Shown in pieces: positions 18,331 through 26,662 of a stretch of DNA of 64,000 nucleotides. The notes below the pieces were generated by a model, which did not search any database, was not told the DNA's origin, and saw only the letters and a program-made list of their open reading frames with translations. The stretch lies in contig CAZOUM010000005.1 in assembly GCA_964582985.1 (NCBI GenBank), positions 15,606-79,605 on the forward strand. The letters run 5' to 3'. The translations under genes were made by a program, and so were the position numbers. This DNA comes from CAZQYB01 sp964582985. Its GTDB lineage: Bacteria > Planctomycetota > Phycisphaerae > Sedimentisphaerales > Anaerobacaceae. Numbering within the stretch: the first letter of the stretch is position 1; every line of letters begins with the position of its first letter.

Positions 18331-21300
18331 CTACTCACCGCTGCGCCGCCCCAGTGCCTCGGCGACGGTCTGCTCAAGTTGTTCACCATTGATACCTGTT
18401 GCAAGAACTGTTCCGTTGGGGTCGATGAGGATATTGAATGGATAATTGGTCGCGCCGTAAGACTGCATTAGCTCTCGGTTTTCAAAGCCGATTGTGCCCT
18501 GTTTCCAGGTGATGTCTCTTTCGGCCAAATATTTCTTTGCGATTTCTACGTATAGGTCAACGGAACCGGTCATTGTAATCCCGAGGATGTCAAAGCGTGC
18601 GTCGTCGCTATATGCCTGATAAAGTTGCTTGACTTTGTCCATTTGCTCGTCGGCCCCCGGTTGGGTTTGCGCTTGCAATATCCAGAAATTCAACAGGAGG
18701 AACTTGCCGCGATAGTCTGCAAGGCTGACCTTGCCGCCGTCAAGCGTATCAATCGTAAATGCCGGAGCGGCTTGGCCAATCTGCATTTGGGAATGCATTT
18801 TCATTTCCAGATGGACCAGACCCAGGTCCAAAGGCTGGTCAATGTTTTCGTCTGTGATTTCGGGCACAGTGAACTTATACTTGCCCTCGCCCAGTCTGTT
18901 ACGGTAATCGGGTTCGCCGGCCCTTTTGCCTTTGCCCATAAAGGTAAGTGTTATAACGTAGTTGCCTTCGGCCACGTTATCCGCTTTGAAGCCGCCGTCG
19001 GAGTTTATCTGCAGGCCGTAGTGCTGCTGCTGGATGTCGCCATGCTCTTCTTTTATTCTCTGCTCAATTTCTTTTCGCCAGGCCAGGCCTTCTTCGCTCA
19101 TTGCCCATTGCTGGAACCATTGCATTATTTCGGCGGAAGTCATCTGTTCAAACTCTGCCGGCCTGGGCAGTTCTATCTCTTTGTAGATTTGAGCCATCAG
19201 TTTCATTTGGTCCGGGCCATCCACGTTAATACGGCCATGTGCGCAGTTCCAGGGCCAGTCGGGTTCTAGGTGAGCAGGCCTGGCAATTTTTCCGACAATT
19301 GTCCTGCCATCGCCACCGATGGTGACATAAGAAGTTTCACCGCTGACGACCTCGACATCTTTCCCGCCCGAATATGAAGTGCGTCGTCCGTCTTCGCTTA
19401 CGATTGACCTTGCTATTTTCATCAGGCCCGGCGTCACGCGGTCGATTACGAATCGGCCCTGGTCATCGGCGGTTGCGTTATAGCCAAAGTAGAAATTGAT
19501 GCCTTTGGGGTCGTTGTGCGAGTAGGGGTTGTAAAGGTGGACTTTTCCTCCGGCTCCGGGTTTGCTGCCTACAAATATTTCTCCCTCAACACGGCCCCAC
19601 TTTTGAAGATAAATCTCAGGAGATTCGAGGAACTGTTCTTCAGTGACCTGGGCGAAGCCCTCGTCGTGAATTGCCACGAGTTTATAGGGTTCAGTTTGGG
19701 GTGTGAGTTCGAAGGTCCCGTTGGCGTCTGTTGTAACATAGAGGCAGTCTCTTTTATCGGCGACTGTGGCGTTCTCAAAATGCACCCACTTACCTTTTGT
19801 CACCAGATACACCTCGGTAGCCTCTGCGGGTTTGCCATCGGGCAGATAGACAATACCCTGAGGACCCCGGCCTTTTGCAAGCTTAAAGTCAAAATGCACA
19901 AGGCCCTCATTGCTGTCAAATACTCTTGAGACGGCCGGCAGATAACCTTTGGCATCGATTCTAATCAGGTGCCCTGGATAGGAGGTGCTGAATTCCCATT
20001 GATATCTTCCATCTGTGAAGCTCTTAACGGAAGATGAGCCTCTTTCCCAGTGCTTAGAGCCGTTTTCCCATTGTATACCTTTGGTTGCGCTGAATTCCTG
20101 TATTGGCTCGCCTGTTTTGCCATCAACCACTATGCCGCTAACCTTTAGCTGCGCCCCAAGGACTATCTCGTACTCGTCTTCGCTTGCGACGAGCAAATTG
20201 CGCCGACTGTCCATATATCCACTCTTACGTACATAAATTTTGATTTCATCGGGCGGGGCACTGTCCCAGACAAAACGGCCCTCTTTATCAGTCCTGCTAC
20301 TCCATTCGATTGTTGAGTAACCACGCCATTCAACAACCCTTACGTAGGCCTCGTTGATTGGATTGCCATTAACATCAACGACGCGTCCATAGATGCTGTA
20401 GCCCGGCTCAAGTGTAAACTCGACAGGTCCCATATCCCTGTGAACACCTACTTGTTTCAACTCGGGCGCGTACCCCTCGGCCTGGACGGTAAGTATTTCG
20501 GTGACGTAGTCGGCTTGTCCGAATTCAAACCTGCCTTGGTCGTCGGTTTTGGTCTTAAATCTGTCATCATGGTATTCTCCGCGCACCACCGATGCATCTC
20601 TTATTGGATTTCCAGCCTGGTCGATAACGTAGCCGGCAAGCAAAACACCCTTTTTCATCAACATTCGCAGCGTCCCGGCCCGCAAATGTTCGAGGTTGAG
20701 CTGTTGCCAGTTTCGTCCGTGAGTGTCATCGACGTATTCCGGATGGCTCAGCATAATCCCAAATCTGCCAAGTTCCTTCGGCATAGAATTGCAGCTCCAC
20801 TTGCCGTCCTTATCTGTTTTAACAACGTGGTCGCTGATGGAAATCCGGACTTCTGGCTTGTATGCACGGTCAGTGTAACGGTCGATTTTGACAGTTGCGC
20901 CTTCAATGGGTAGGCCCTGCTCGTTATGGACGATACCGCCTATTGAAACGGTCGGCCCAAGCGCGAGGGTATATTCATTCGGGATACCGGTGCCGCCGGC
21001 TTCGGTTGTGCTAAACCGGGCCTCCATGGGCACAAAGTTTTCTTTGCGTATCTCTATAGAGACATACTTTGTTTCCCGGGGACCGATTTTTATTCTGCAC
21101 GCACCTTGTTTGTCTGTTACATCGTCGTATTTGTCATCCGGTCCTTCCCTCTGAATCTTAATATCTAACTCAACGCCCTGCAGCGGCGCAGCGGTTTCTG
21201 CGTGTATTACGAAAAAGTCCAGCGCTTTTTCAGCTTCTTTCGTCACGCTCGTATCCTCAACAGTATTGGCATCAACAGCCGGTATGGGTTCCTCCTCTAA

Positions 21301-22395
21301 GGATGCAATGCGGTCTTGAATTGTCGCTGCCGCGGCCGCGAACGGGTTTGCCTGCTCATCATCTGTCCACCCTGCGCTCAATTTCTCCAAAGGCTCAATG
21401 GCCCGCGCGTCTCCGATTTCCGCCAGATAATTTGCGACTGCGATTTTTGTTTCTTCAAATTTAGCATCTGAGAGCATTGCCAGCAGGCCATTAACATTAC
21501 GAGCGGCAAACATCGCTTCAACCCGCCTCAACTCAGCGGCAAGCATCACGTCCGAATCCACGCCGTCAAACAAAAGTTTTGCTGTCACCGGCACGCCAAG
21601 CGCATAGATGTCCGTCGGCCCATTTTCCGGATACTCAAATTCGACCTTGGCGGCCGTGTAAAGATTTTGCTGTGGGATAAAGAACGCTATAACTCCTGCT
21701 ATTGCGAGACGGCTTTCTGGGTCTACATACAGTTGGAGCCCAGTGGCGACGCCATTTCCCCCCAGTGAGATATTATAAATCTCAACGGTGTTGCCTTCGT
21801 ATTCCCCTGTTTCTCGTGCGATTTTGGCGCCTTGTCGGACGGCCTCTTCCAACACACTGTCAACGACAGAGAAAGCAGACGAGAATTCGACTGGAGGTTT
21901 CTCCTCATGCAGGTAGGTAACGGTAATGGTCTGTGAGGTGGGAGCATACTTATAACTCTCGCGTCTTCCATAGTCGGAAAATACGACACTGCCGTCGGCA
22001 TTTTTCCATGCCCAGACTTTCGACTCGAACGCAACCCAGTGTTCCTCCTGCTCGCTTGCGATGCGCATCCAGGGCATAGCTTTCATGTTTTGTACCATTT
22101 GACCCAATGCGACAGTAGCTCCGTCAGTTGGGCCTATAAGCAGATGAGCGCCGATGAGTACAGCTATTATTATCACCGCGGCGGCGGCAAGTCTGGTTAT
22201 TTTGCTCTTGAGGATTGTCCGGGCTATGGTCTGCAACGCACCTGCGGCTGCCATCTTGACGGGTCGGGGCCGGCGCGCTTCTCCAAAGGCCGAGAGCATC
22301 TCTTGGCGAAGGTTGTCGCGATGAGAGGAGTCCGGCTCAGTGTCAATGTTGAGCCGGTCAACCAGTTCTTTGAAATCGGATTCGTTTTCGAACAT
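18331..22395 (-). CDS. Giant membrane-anchored protein with carboxypeptidase-regulatory-like repeats and a cysteine-less redoxin domain
   Basis: About 1,354 residues, coupled to the ECF sigma gene. A short cytoplasmic N-terminus (~68 residues) precedes one transmembrane helix (about residues 70-90), an arrangement like an anti-sigma factor. Then come an LolA-like or outer-membrane-carrier-like region (MVQNMKAMPWMRIASEQEE), a HEAT-like segment (~315-370), several beta-sandwich CarboxypepD_reg-like repeats (GYVIDQAGNPIRDASVVRGE, GRVVDVNGNPINEAYVRVVE), and a C-terminal AhpC/TlpA-like redoxin domain (~1210-1350: APAFTIDTLDGGKVSLADYRGKF). The usual WCxPC active site is replaced by WILQAQTQPG, so it cannot do thiol chemistry in the normal way. 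I chose ATG 22395 because GGAG lies 9 bases before it; an ATG at 22410 inside the sigma gene is also open. Confidence 0.8.
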   Translation of the reverse strand: MFENESDFKELVDRLNIDTEPDSSHRDNLRQEMLSAFGEARRPRPVKMAAAGALQTIARTILKSKITRLAAAAVIIIAVLIGAHLLIGPTDGATVALGQMVQNMKAMPWMRIASEQEEHWVAFESKVWAWKNADGSVVFSDYGRRESYKYAPTSQTITVTYLHEEKPPVEFSSAFSVVDSVLEEAVRQGAKIARETGEYEGNTVEIYNISLGGNGVATGLQLYVDPESRLAIAGVIAFFIPQQNLYTAAKVEFEYPENGPTDIYALGVPVTAKLLFDGVDSDVMLAAELRRVEAMFAARNVNGLLAMLSDAKFEETKIAVANYLAEIGDARAIEPLEKLSAGWTDDEQANPFAAAAATIQDRIASLEEEPIPAVDANTVEDTSVTKEAEKALDFFVIHAETAAPLQGVELDIKIQREGPDDKYDDVTDKQGACRIKIGPRETKYVSIEIRKENFVPMEARFSTTEAGGTGIPNEYTLALGPTVSIGGIVHNEQGLPIEGATVKIDRYTDRAYKPEVRISISDHVVKTDKDGKWSCNSMPKELGRFGIMLSHPEYVDDTHGRNWQQLNLEHLRAGTLRMLMKKGVLLAGYVIDQAGNPIRDASVVRGEYHDDRFKTKTDDQGRFEFGQADYVTEILTVQAEGYAPELKQVGVHRDMGPVEFTLEPGYSIYGRVVDVNGNPINEAYVRVVEWRGYSTIEWSSRTDKEGRFVWDSAPPDEIKIYVRKSGYMDSRRNLLVASEDEYEIVLGAQLKVSGIVVDGKTGEPIQEFSATKGIQWENGSKHWERGSSSVKSFTDGRYQWEFSTSYPGHLIRIDAKGYLPAVSRVFDSNEGLVHFDFKLAKGRGPQGIVYLPDGKPAEATEVYLVTKGKWVHFENATVADKRDCLYVTTDANGTFELTPQTEPYKLVAIHDEGFAQVTEEQFLESPEIYLQKWGRVEGEIFVGSKPGAGGKVHLYNPYSHNDPKGINFYFGYNATADDQGRFVIDRVTPGLMKIARSIVSEDGRRTSYSGGKDVEVVSGETSYVTIGGDGRTIVGKIARPAHLEPDWPWNCAHGRINVDGPDQMKLMAQIYKEIELPRPAEFEQMTSAEIMQWFQQWAMSEEGLAWRKEIEQRIKEEHGDIQQQHYGLQINSDGGFKADNVAEGNYVITLTFMGKGKRAGEPDYRNRLGEGKYKFTVPEITDENIDQPLDLGLVHLEMKMHSQMQIGQAAPAFTIDTLDGGKVSLADYRGKFLLLNFWILQAQTQPGADEQMDKVKQLYQAYSDDARFDILGITMTGSVDLYVEIAKKYLAERDITWKQGTIGFENRELMQSYGATNYPFNILIDPNGTVLATGINGEQLEQTVAEALGRRSGE

Positions 22396-22396
22396 T

Positions 22397-22966
22397 TTAT
22401 ACTTCTCCATTCATAATCGACTGCAGGTGGGTCCTCAATTTTCTGAGAATCCTGTGCAGTGTCACGCGCACGGTGGCAGGTCTGGCTTTTACAATTTTTG
22501 CTATCTGTTCAAACTCAAAATCTGCAAAAAATCTCAGGATTATTATAGTTTGATGGTTTGGCTTCAATTTCAGGATAGCCGCATAAAGGATTGGCCAGTC
22601 CAGCCTGAGAGTGTGGTCGGTGCTGTCGGTTCTTCTGCTTTGCATCATTCGTGCTGCCTCTTCGAAGAGCTGTTTGCGGCGTGATGTTTTCATTATGTAC
22701 GAGTTTGCGTGGTTGACGGCTATACGATACAGCCAATTCCTGAAATCCCTCCGGGTTCGGCCCTTGAAGCTGGAAATGCCGCGTGCAACCGTCAGAAAAA
22801 CGACAGAAGTCATGTCCTCAGCAGCCTCGCGGGAAAAAAGCCGGCATAGGCAGAATTTGAAGATTTGGTCATAATGTAAATCGTAAAGCTGGCCCAGTGC
22901 TTCGGCGTCCGTGCGGGCCCGCCGTACCAAATCGTCATTGTTTGTCTGAGTCGCAGTTTTTGCCAT
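22397..22966 (-). CDS. ECF-type RNA polymerase sigma factor
   Basis: About 189 residues from ATG 22966. Region 2 reads LGQLYDLHYDQIFKFCLCRLF then REAAEDMTSVVFLTVARGISSF, and region 4 reads LKPNHQTIIILRFFADFEFEQIA followed by a helix-turn-helix (KARPATVRVTLHRILRKLRTHL). No region 1.1 or 3, as expected of ECF factors. The open frame extends to 23176 but the extra residues do not resemble a sigma factor. The downstream gene starts at its stop codon and has an anti-sigma-like N-terminus with one membrane helix, so it probably controls this factor. The gap gene diverges from it. Confidence 0.9.
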   Translation of the reverse strand: MAKTATQTNNDDLVRRARTDAEALGQLYDLHYDQIFKFCLCRLFSREAAEDMTSVVFLTVARGISSFKGRTRRDFRNWLYRIAVNHANSYIMKTSRRKQLFEEAARMMQSRRTDSTDHTLRLDWPILYAAILKLKPNHQTIIILRFFADFEFEQIAKIVKARPATVRVTLHRILRKLRTHLQSIMNGEV

Positions 22967-23104
22967 AACACCAACCATAATCACAGCTATAATGACGCGA
23001 GAACCAGATATGTTACAAAGAATCACAAAAAAAATCCTGCAAAATGGGCCTCGATGCGTGCCGTGGACGGCAAATCGCCAAATCGCTTGACCAGCAATAA
23101 TCTC

Positions 23105-23133
23105 TTGACAGGGCCGGAGGTTATAAATAAAGT
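23105..23133 (+). promoter_or_regulatory. Candidate promoter of the gap-pgk-rpe cluster
   Basis: TTGACA at 23105-23110 is followed after 17 bases by TAAAGT at 23128-23133, in the divergent region before gap. The -35 matches consensus; the -10 matches four of six. It would give a leader of about 65 nucleotides. Confidence 0.45.
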
Positions 23134-23205
23134 GGTTTTTTCGTTTGGTACGAAGATGGATCGGCAAGAACAGCATTTACGGTATTTGAAGAAGGAGATT
23201 TAAGA

Positions 23206-24219
23206 ATGGCAACAAAGGTTGGAATTAACGGGTTCGGCAGAATCGGCAGAGCCGTGGCGAGAATCATTACGCAACGGAAAGGCGATTTGGAAGTAGCGGC
23301 AGTCAACGACCTCTCAGACGCAAAAAGTCTTGCGCACCTGTTCAAGTACGATACGGTGATGGGAAGATGGGGCGGGACGGTCCAGGCAGGAGACGGCGAG
23401 CTGGTGATTAACGGCAAAGCTGTCAAGGTCCTGGCTGTCAAAAGTCCTGCTGAGCTGCCCTGGAAAGATATGGGGGTGAAGGTTGTTGTAGAAGCGACGG
23501 GTATTTTCCGCACGAAGGAATCGCCCAAGGGCGGCTACGGTGACCACATCAAGGCAGGTGCCCAAAAGGTTGTCCTGACCGTGCCTGCAAAGGATGAAAT
23601 CGATGCTACAATTGTTTTAGGCGTTAACGATGAGAAGTTGACCAGGGACACCAAATGTGTCTCGAATGCGAGCTGTACGACTAATTGTCTGGCGCCTGTG
23701 GCAAAGGTCCTCAACGATGTGTTCGGCATCGAGCAGGGCCTTATGACAACTATTCACGCTTATACAAACGACCAGAAGGTTGCGGATATGATTCATAGTG
23801 ACCTGCGTCGTGCGCGTGCCGCGGCAGTGAATATTATCCCCACAACTACCGGTGCTGCAAAGGCAATTGGTAAAGTTATTCCAGAGCTTGACGGCAAGCT
23901 CGACGGTTTTGCTATTCGGGTACCGGTGCCGGTCGGCAGCGTTGTTGATTTGGTGGTTAATGTCAGGAAGGATGTCACGGCGGATAAGGTAAACGCAGCA
24001 ATGAAGGCGGCTGCGGAAGGGCCGATGAAGGGTATTCTGGTCTATTGCGATGAGCCGATAGTCAGCAGTGACATCATTAATGACCCTGCTTCGAGCATTT
24101 TTGATTCTCTGTGCACAATCGTGAAGGACAAATGCGTTAAGGTCGTAAGCTGGTATGACAACGAGTGGGGCTATTCGAACCGCACCGTTGATATTATGGA
24201 AAGAATGGCGGCAATGTAA
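23206..24219 (+). CDS. gap: Glyceraldehyde-3-phosphate dehydrogenase (type I)
   Basis: The 337-residue protein begins with the NAD-binding motif VGINGFGRIGR and has the catalytic cysteine C157 in SNASCTTNC, the catalytic histidine region MTTIHAYTNDQ, and the C-terminal signature VSWYDNEWGYSNR. It catalyses the phosphorylating oxidation of glyceraldehyde 3-phosphate in glycolysis. AGGAG lies 9 bases before the ATG. pgk follows after 45 bases, giving the common gap-pgk pairing; the cluster continues to rpe. Confidence 0.98.
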   Translation: MATKVGINGFGRIGRAVARIITQRKGDLEVAAVNDLSDAKSLAHLFKYDTVMGRWGGTVQAGDGELVINGKAVKVLAVKSPAELPWKDMGVKVVVEATGIFRTKESPKGGYGDHIKAGAQKVVLTVPAKDEIDATIVLGVNDEKLTRDTKCVSNASCTTNCLAPVAKVLNDVFGIEQGLMTTIHAYTNDQKVADMIHSDLRRARAAAVNIIPTTTGAAKAIGKVIPELDGKLDGFAIRVPVPVGSVVDLVVNVRKDVTADKVNAAMKAAAEGPMKGILVYCDEPIVSSDIINDPASSIFDSLCTIVKDKCVKVVSWYDNEWGYSNRTVDIMERMAAM

Positions 24220-24264
24220 GGCCTGGGAATCAAAAATAGAAACCCTGTTGGGATAAGTTAAGAG

Positions 24265-25503
24265 ATGGCGAAAAAAACCGTTGCTGACATTGATGTTGAA
24301 GGCAGGAAGGTTTTAATGCGGTGCGATTTTAATGTGCCGTTGGATGAGCACTGCAATATCACCAGCGACGACCGAATCGTCAAGGCCCTGCCGACCATAA
24401 AAAACATCTTGGAACGTGGCGGCGCTTTGATTCTTATGAGCCATCTTGGCCGACCCAAAGGTAAAAGGGACGAAAAGCTGTCGCTGGCGCCTGTGGCGAA
24501 GAGATTATCTGAACTGTTGGGCAAGGAGGTTATTTTTGCGGACGATTGCATCGGGCCCGAAACAAAAGCCAAAGCGGAAACGCTCAGAAGCGGCCAGTGT
24601 ATGCTTCTTGAGAACCTGCGCTTTCATAAAGAAGAAACGATAAAAGACAAAGCCGCAAAGGAAGATACACAGCTGCGGGAAGCCAAAGATAACTTTGCAA
24701 AAAAACTGGCCGACCTGGCGGATGTCTATGTTGACGACGCCTTTGGGACTGCGCATCGGGACAACGCTTCAATGTATACGGTTGCCTTGATGATGGAAGG
24801 CAAGCCGAGGGTCATCGGTTTTTTGATAGAAAAGGAGCTGAAGTTTCTTGGCAAAACGATAAGTAATCCGGAAAAACCTTTCGTGGCGATATTAGGCGGA
24901 GCGAAGGTCTCCGACAAGATAGGAGTGATTGAAAATCTGCTTGATAAGGTTGACTGCATCCTGGTCGGCGGAGCAATGGCCTACACGTTTTTCAAGGCCG
25001 ACGGGCAAACCGTTGGAAAGAGTCTGTGCGAGGACGATTTCCTGGATGAGGCTGCTAAACTGCTCAAGCAGGCCGACGAGGTCGGCTGCGAAATGGTCTT
25101 GCCGGTTGATACGGTTGTTGCCAGGCAATGCAAAGCTGGCGCTGAGAATAAGGTTGTCTCGGGCGACATCGAGGCTGATTGGGAAGGTCTGGATATCGGC
25201 CCTGAGACAAGGAAACTTTTTACAGACAAGCTTGCCGATGCCAGGACAATTGTTTGGAACGGACCGATGGGTGTTTTTGAAATACCGCCTTTCGACAAAG
25301 GGACAAAGGCCGTTGCGCTGGCTGTTGCCGAGGCCACGAGCAAAGGTGCGCGCAGTGTAATCGGCGGCGGTGACAGTGCAAGTGCGGTTGAAAAACTCAA
25401 TCTGACAGACCGGATAAGTCATATTTCGACCGGCGGCGGGGCGTCGCTCGAATTGTTGGAAGGCAAAAAATTCAAGTGTATTGAAATCCTCGATGACAAG
25501 TAA
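24265..25503 (+). CDS. pgk: Phosphoglycerate kinase
   Basis: 412 residues, normal length. The N-terminal domain has RCDFNVPLD and LMSHLGRPKG, the hinge region shows VAILGGAKVSDKI, and the nucleotide domain has VWNGPMGVFE and the glycine-rich GARSVIGGGDSA. It transfers phosphate from 1,3-bisphosphoglycerate to ADP. It sits directly downstream of gap and is almost certainly co-transcribed with it. Confidence 0.98.
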   Translation: MAKKTVADIDVEGRKVLMRCDFNVPLDEHCNITSDDRIVKALPTIKNILERGGALILMSHLGRPKGKRDEKLSLAPVAKRLSELLGKEVIFADDCIGPETKAKAETLRSGQCMLLENLRFHKEETIKDKAAKEDTQLREAKDNFAKKLADLADVYVDDAFGTAHRDNASMYTVALMMEGKPRVIGFLIEKELKFLGKTISNPEKPFVAILGGAKVSDKIGVIENLLDKVDCILVGGAMAYTFFKADGQTVGKSLCEDDFLDEAAKLLKQADEVGCEMVLPVDTVVARQCKAGAENKVVSGDIEADWEGLDIGPETRKLFTDKLADARTIVWNGPMGVFEIPPFDKGTKAVALAVAEATSKGARSVIGGGDSASAVEKLNLTDRISHISTGGGASLELLEGKKFKCIEILDDK

Positions 25504-25573
25504 AGTTCACAGTTTGCAGTTCATAATTCCTTATTGAAGATATAAATCTGTTTCCAATAAATGGTCAGCAAGA

Positions 25574-26239
25574 ATGCGATTACCGAAAGCCGGGACAATT
25601 GAGATTGCGCCGTCGATATTGAGCGCTGATTTTGCCAGGCTGTCCGATGAGATAACAGAGATTGAATCGGCTGGGGTGAAAATCGTTCATCTGGATGTTA
25701 TGGACGGCCACTTTGTGCCGAACATTACGATTGGACCGCCGGTGGTCGCGAAGCTTCGCAAGTACAGCAGCTTGGTTTTCGACAGTCATTTGATGATAAG
25801 TGAGCCGGAGAAGTACGCAGAGCGTTTTGTTGAAGCCGGCGTTGACCACATAACCTTTCACATCGAAGCGGCCAGGGACAGTGAAAAGCTTATCGATAAG
25901 TTACACAAGCTTGGTGTTACGGCAGGGATATGCCTTAATCCGGAAACGCCGGTGGAGGTGATAGAGGCGGTTGCGCCGCTTTGTGATATGGTTCTGGTAA
26001 TGACCGTGCATCCGGGTTTTGGGGCACAGAAGTTTATTGATGAGGCGGCAAAAAAGGTTGTTAAAGTCAGAGAGATTGTCGGCCCTGATATACGGGTTGA
26101 AGTTGACGGTGGAATAGATGCGCAAACCACCACAATTGTTGTCTCCTACGGTGCCGATACGCTTGTAGCGGGTAACGCAATATTTTCCAAATCCGACCGC
26201 ATTGCAGCGATAAAGGCCATTCGGCAGGCTGCCGGGTGA
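25574..26239 (+). CDS. rpe: Ribulose-phosphate 3-epimerase
   Basis: 221 residues forming a TIM barrel. Family motifs are IAPSILSADFARL near the start, VHLDVMDGHFVPNITIGP with metal ligands His and Asp, FDSHLMI, MTVHPGFGAQKF and VDGGI. It interconverts ribulose 5-phosphate and xylulose 5-phosphate in the pentose phosphate pathway. It lies 70 bases after pgk on the same strand, so it probably shares the carbon-metabolism transcript. A weak hairpin follows. Confidence 0.97.
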   Translation: MRLPKAGTIEIAPSILSADFARLSDEITEIESAGVKIVHLDVMDGHFVPNITIGPPVVAKLRKYSSLVFDSHLMISEPEKYAERFVEAGVDHITFHIEAARDSEKLIDKLHKLGVTAGICLNPETPVEVIEAVAPLCDMVLVMTVHPGFGAQKFIDEAAKKVVKVREIVGPDIRVEVDGGIDAQTTTIVVSYGADTLVAGNAIFSKSDRIAAIKAIRQAAG

Positions 26240-26662
26240 TTTCACACGATTATCCGGTTTTTAACGGTTCGACCGTTTTATGAGAAGTTATCGGGCGAAT
26301 CAGTAATTTTCCACTTTCCCACGTATTTTTGAAACCGGGGGCCGTGGTGGGCTTCGAGACCACAAACAACCAGGCCCGAATATTCTGGGGCTTTTTCGAT
26401 TCTAACCGCTTTAGGGGGGTACCATTGTTCTCGGTGTGTGTAAACTTATTGATTATCTCCTTACATTCGAACCGGTAGTTTGTGCAAGGTATTGTTGAAA
26501 AACGACTTATTTGAAAAAAAGAGATTATGTGCCTGCCTTTGATAGCCGATAACTCGACAAGCCGATAAAAAGCACGGGTAGCAAAACCATCTGCGTTAAA
26601 AAGTAGTTAGAAAAGTTAAGAAAACAAGTTTGTATGACAGAGTTCAGTTGGGAGGTATAAAA
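26240..26662 (+). other. Intergenic leader of the tubulin-like locus
   Basis: No gene is visible in these 423 bases. At 26263-26277 ACGGT-TCG-ACCGT forms a short perfect hairpin followed by TTTTA, a possible weak terminator for the gap-pgk-rpe transcript. At 26349-26368 GTGGT and ACCAC enclose GGGCTTCGAG, another small hairpin. The last bases carry GGGAGG (26650-26655), the ribosome binding site of the tubulin-like gene. The region probably contains the promoter of that locus. Confidence 0.4.

Noticed and set aside
26330..26400. Possible tmRNA or tRNA-like sequence with a GTGGT/ACCAC hairpin
   Set aside because: No CCA-ending acceptor stem, T-loop GTTCGA context or tmRNA reading frame could be fitted.
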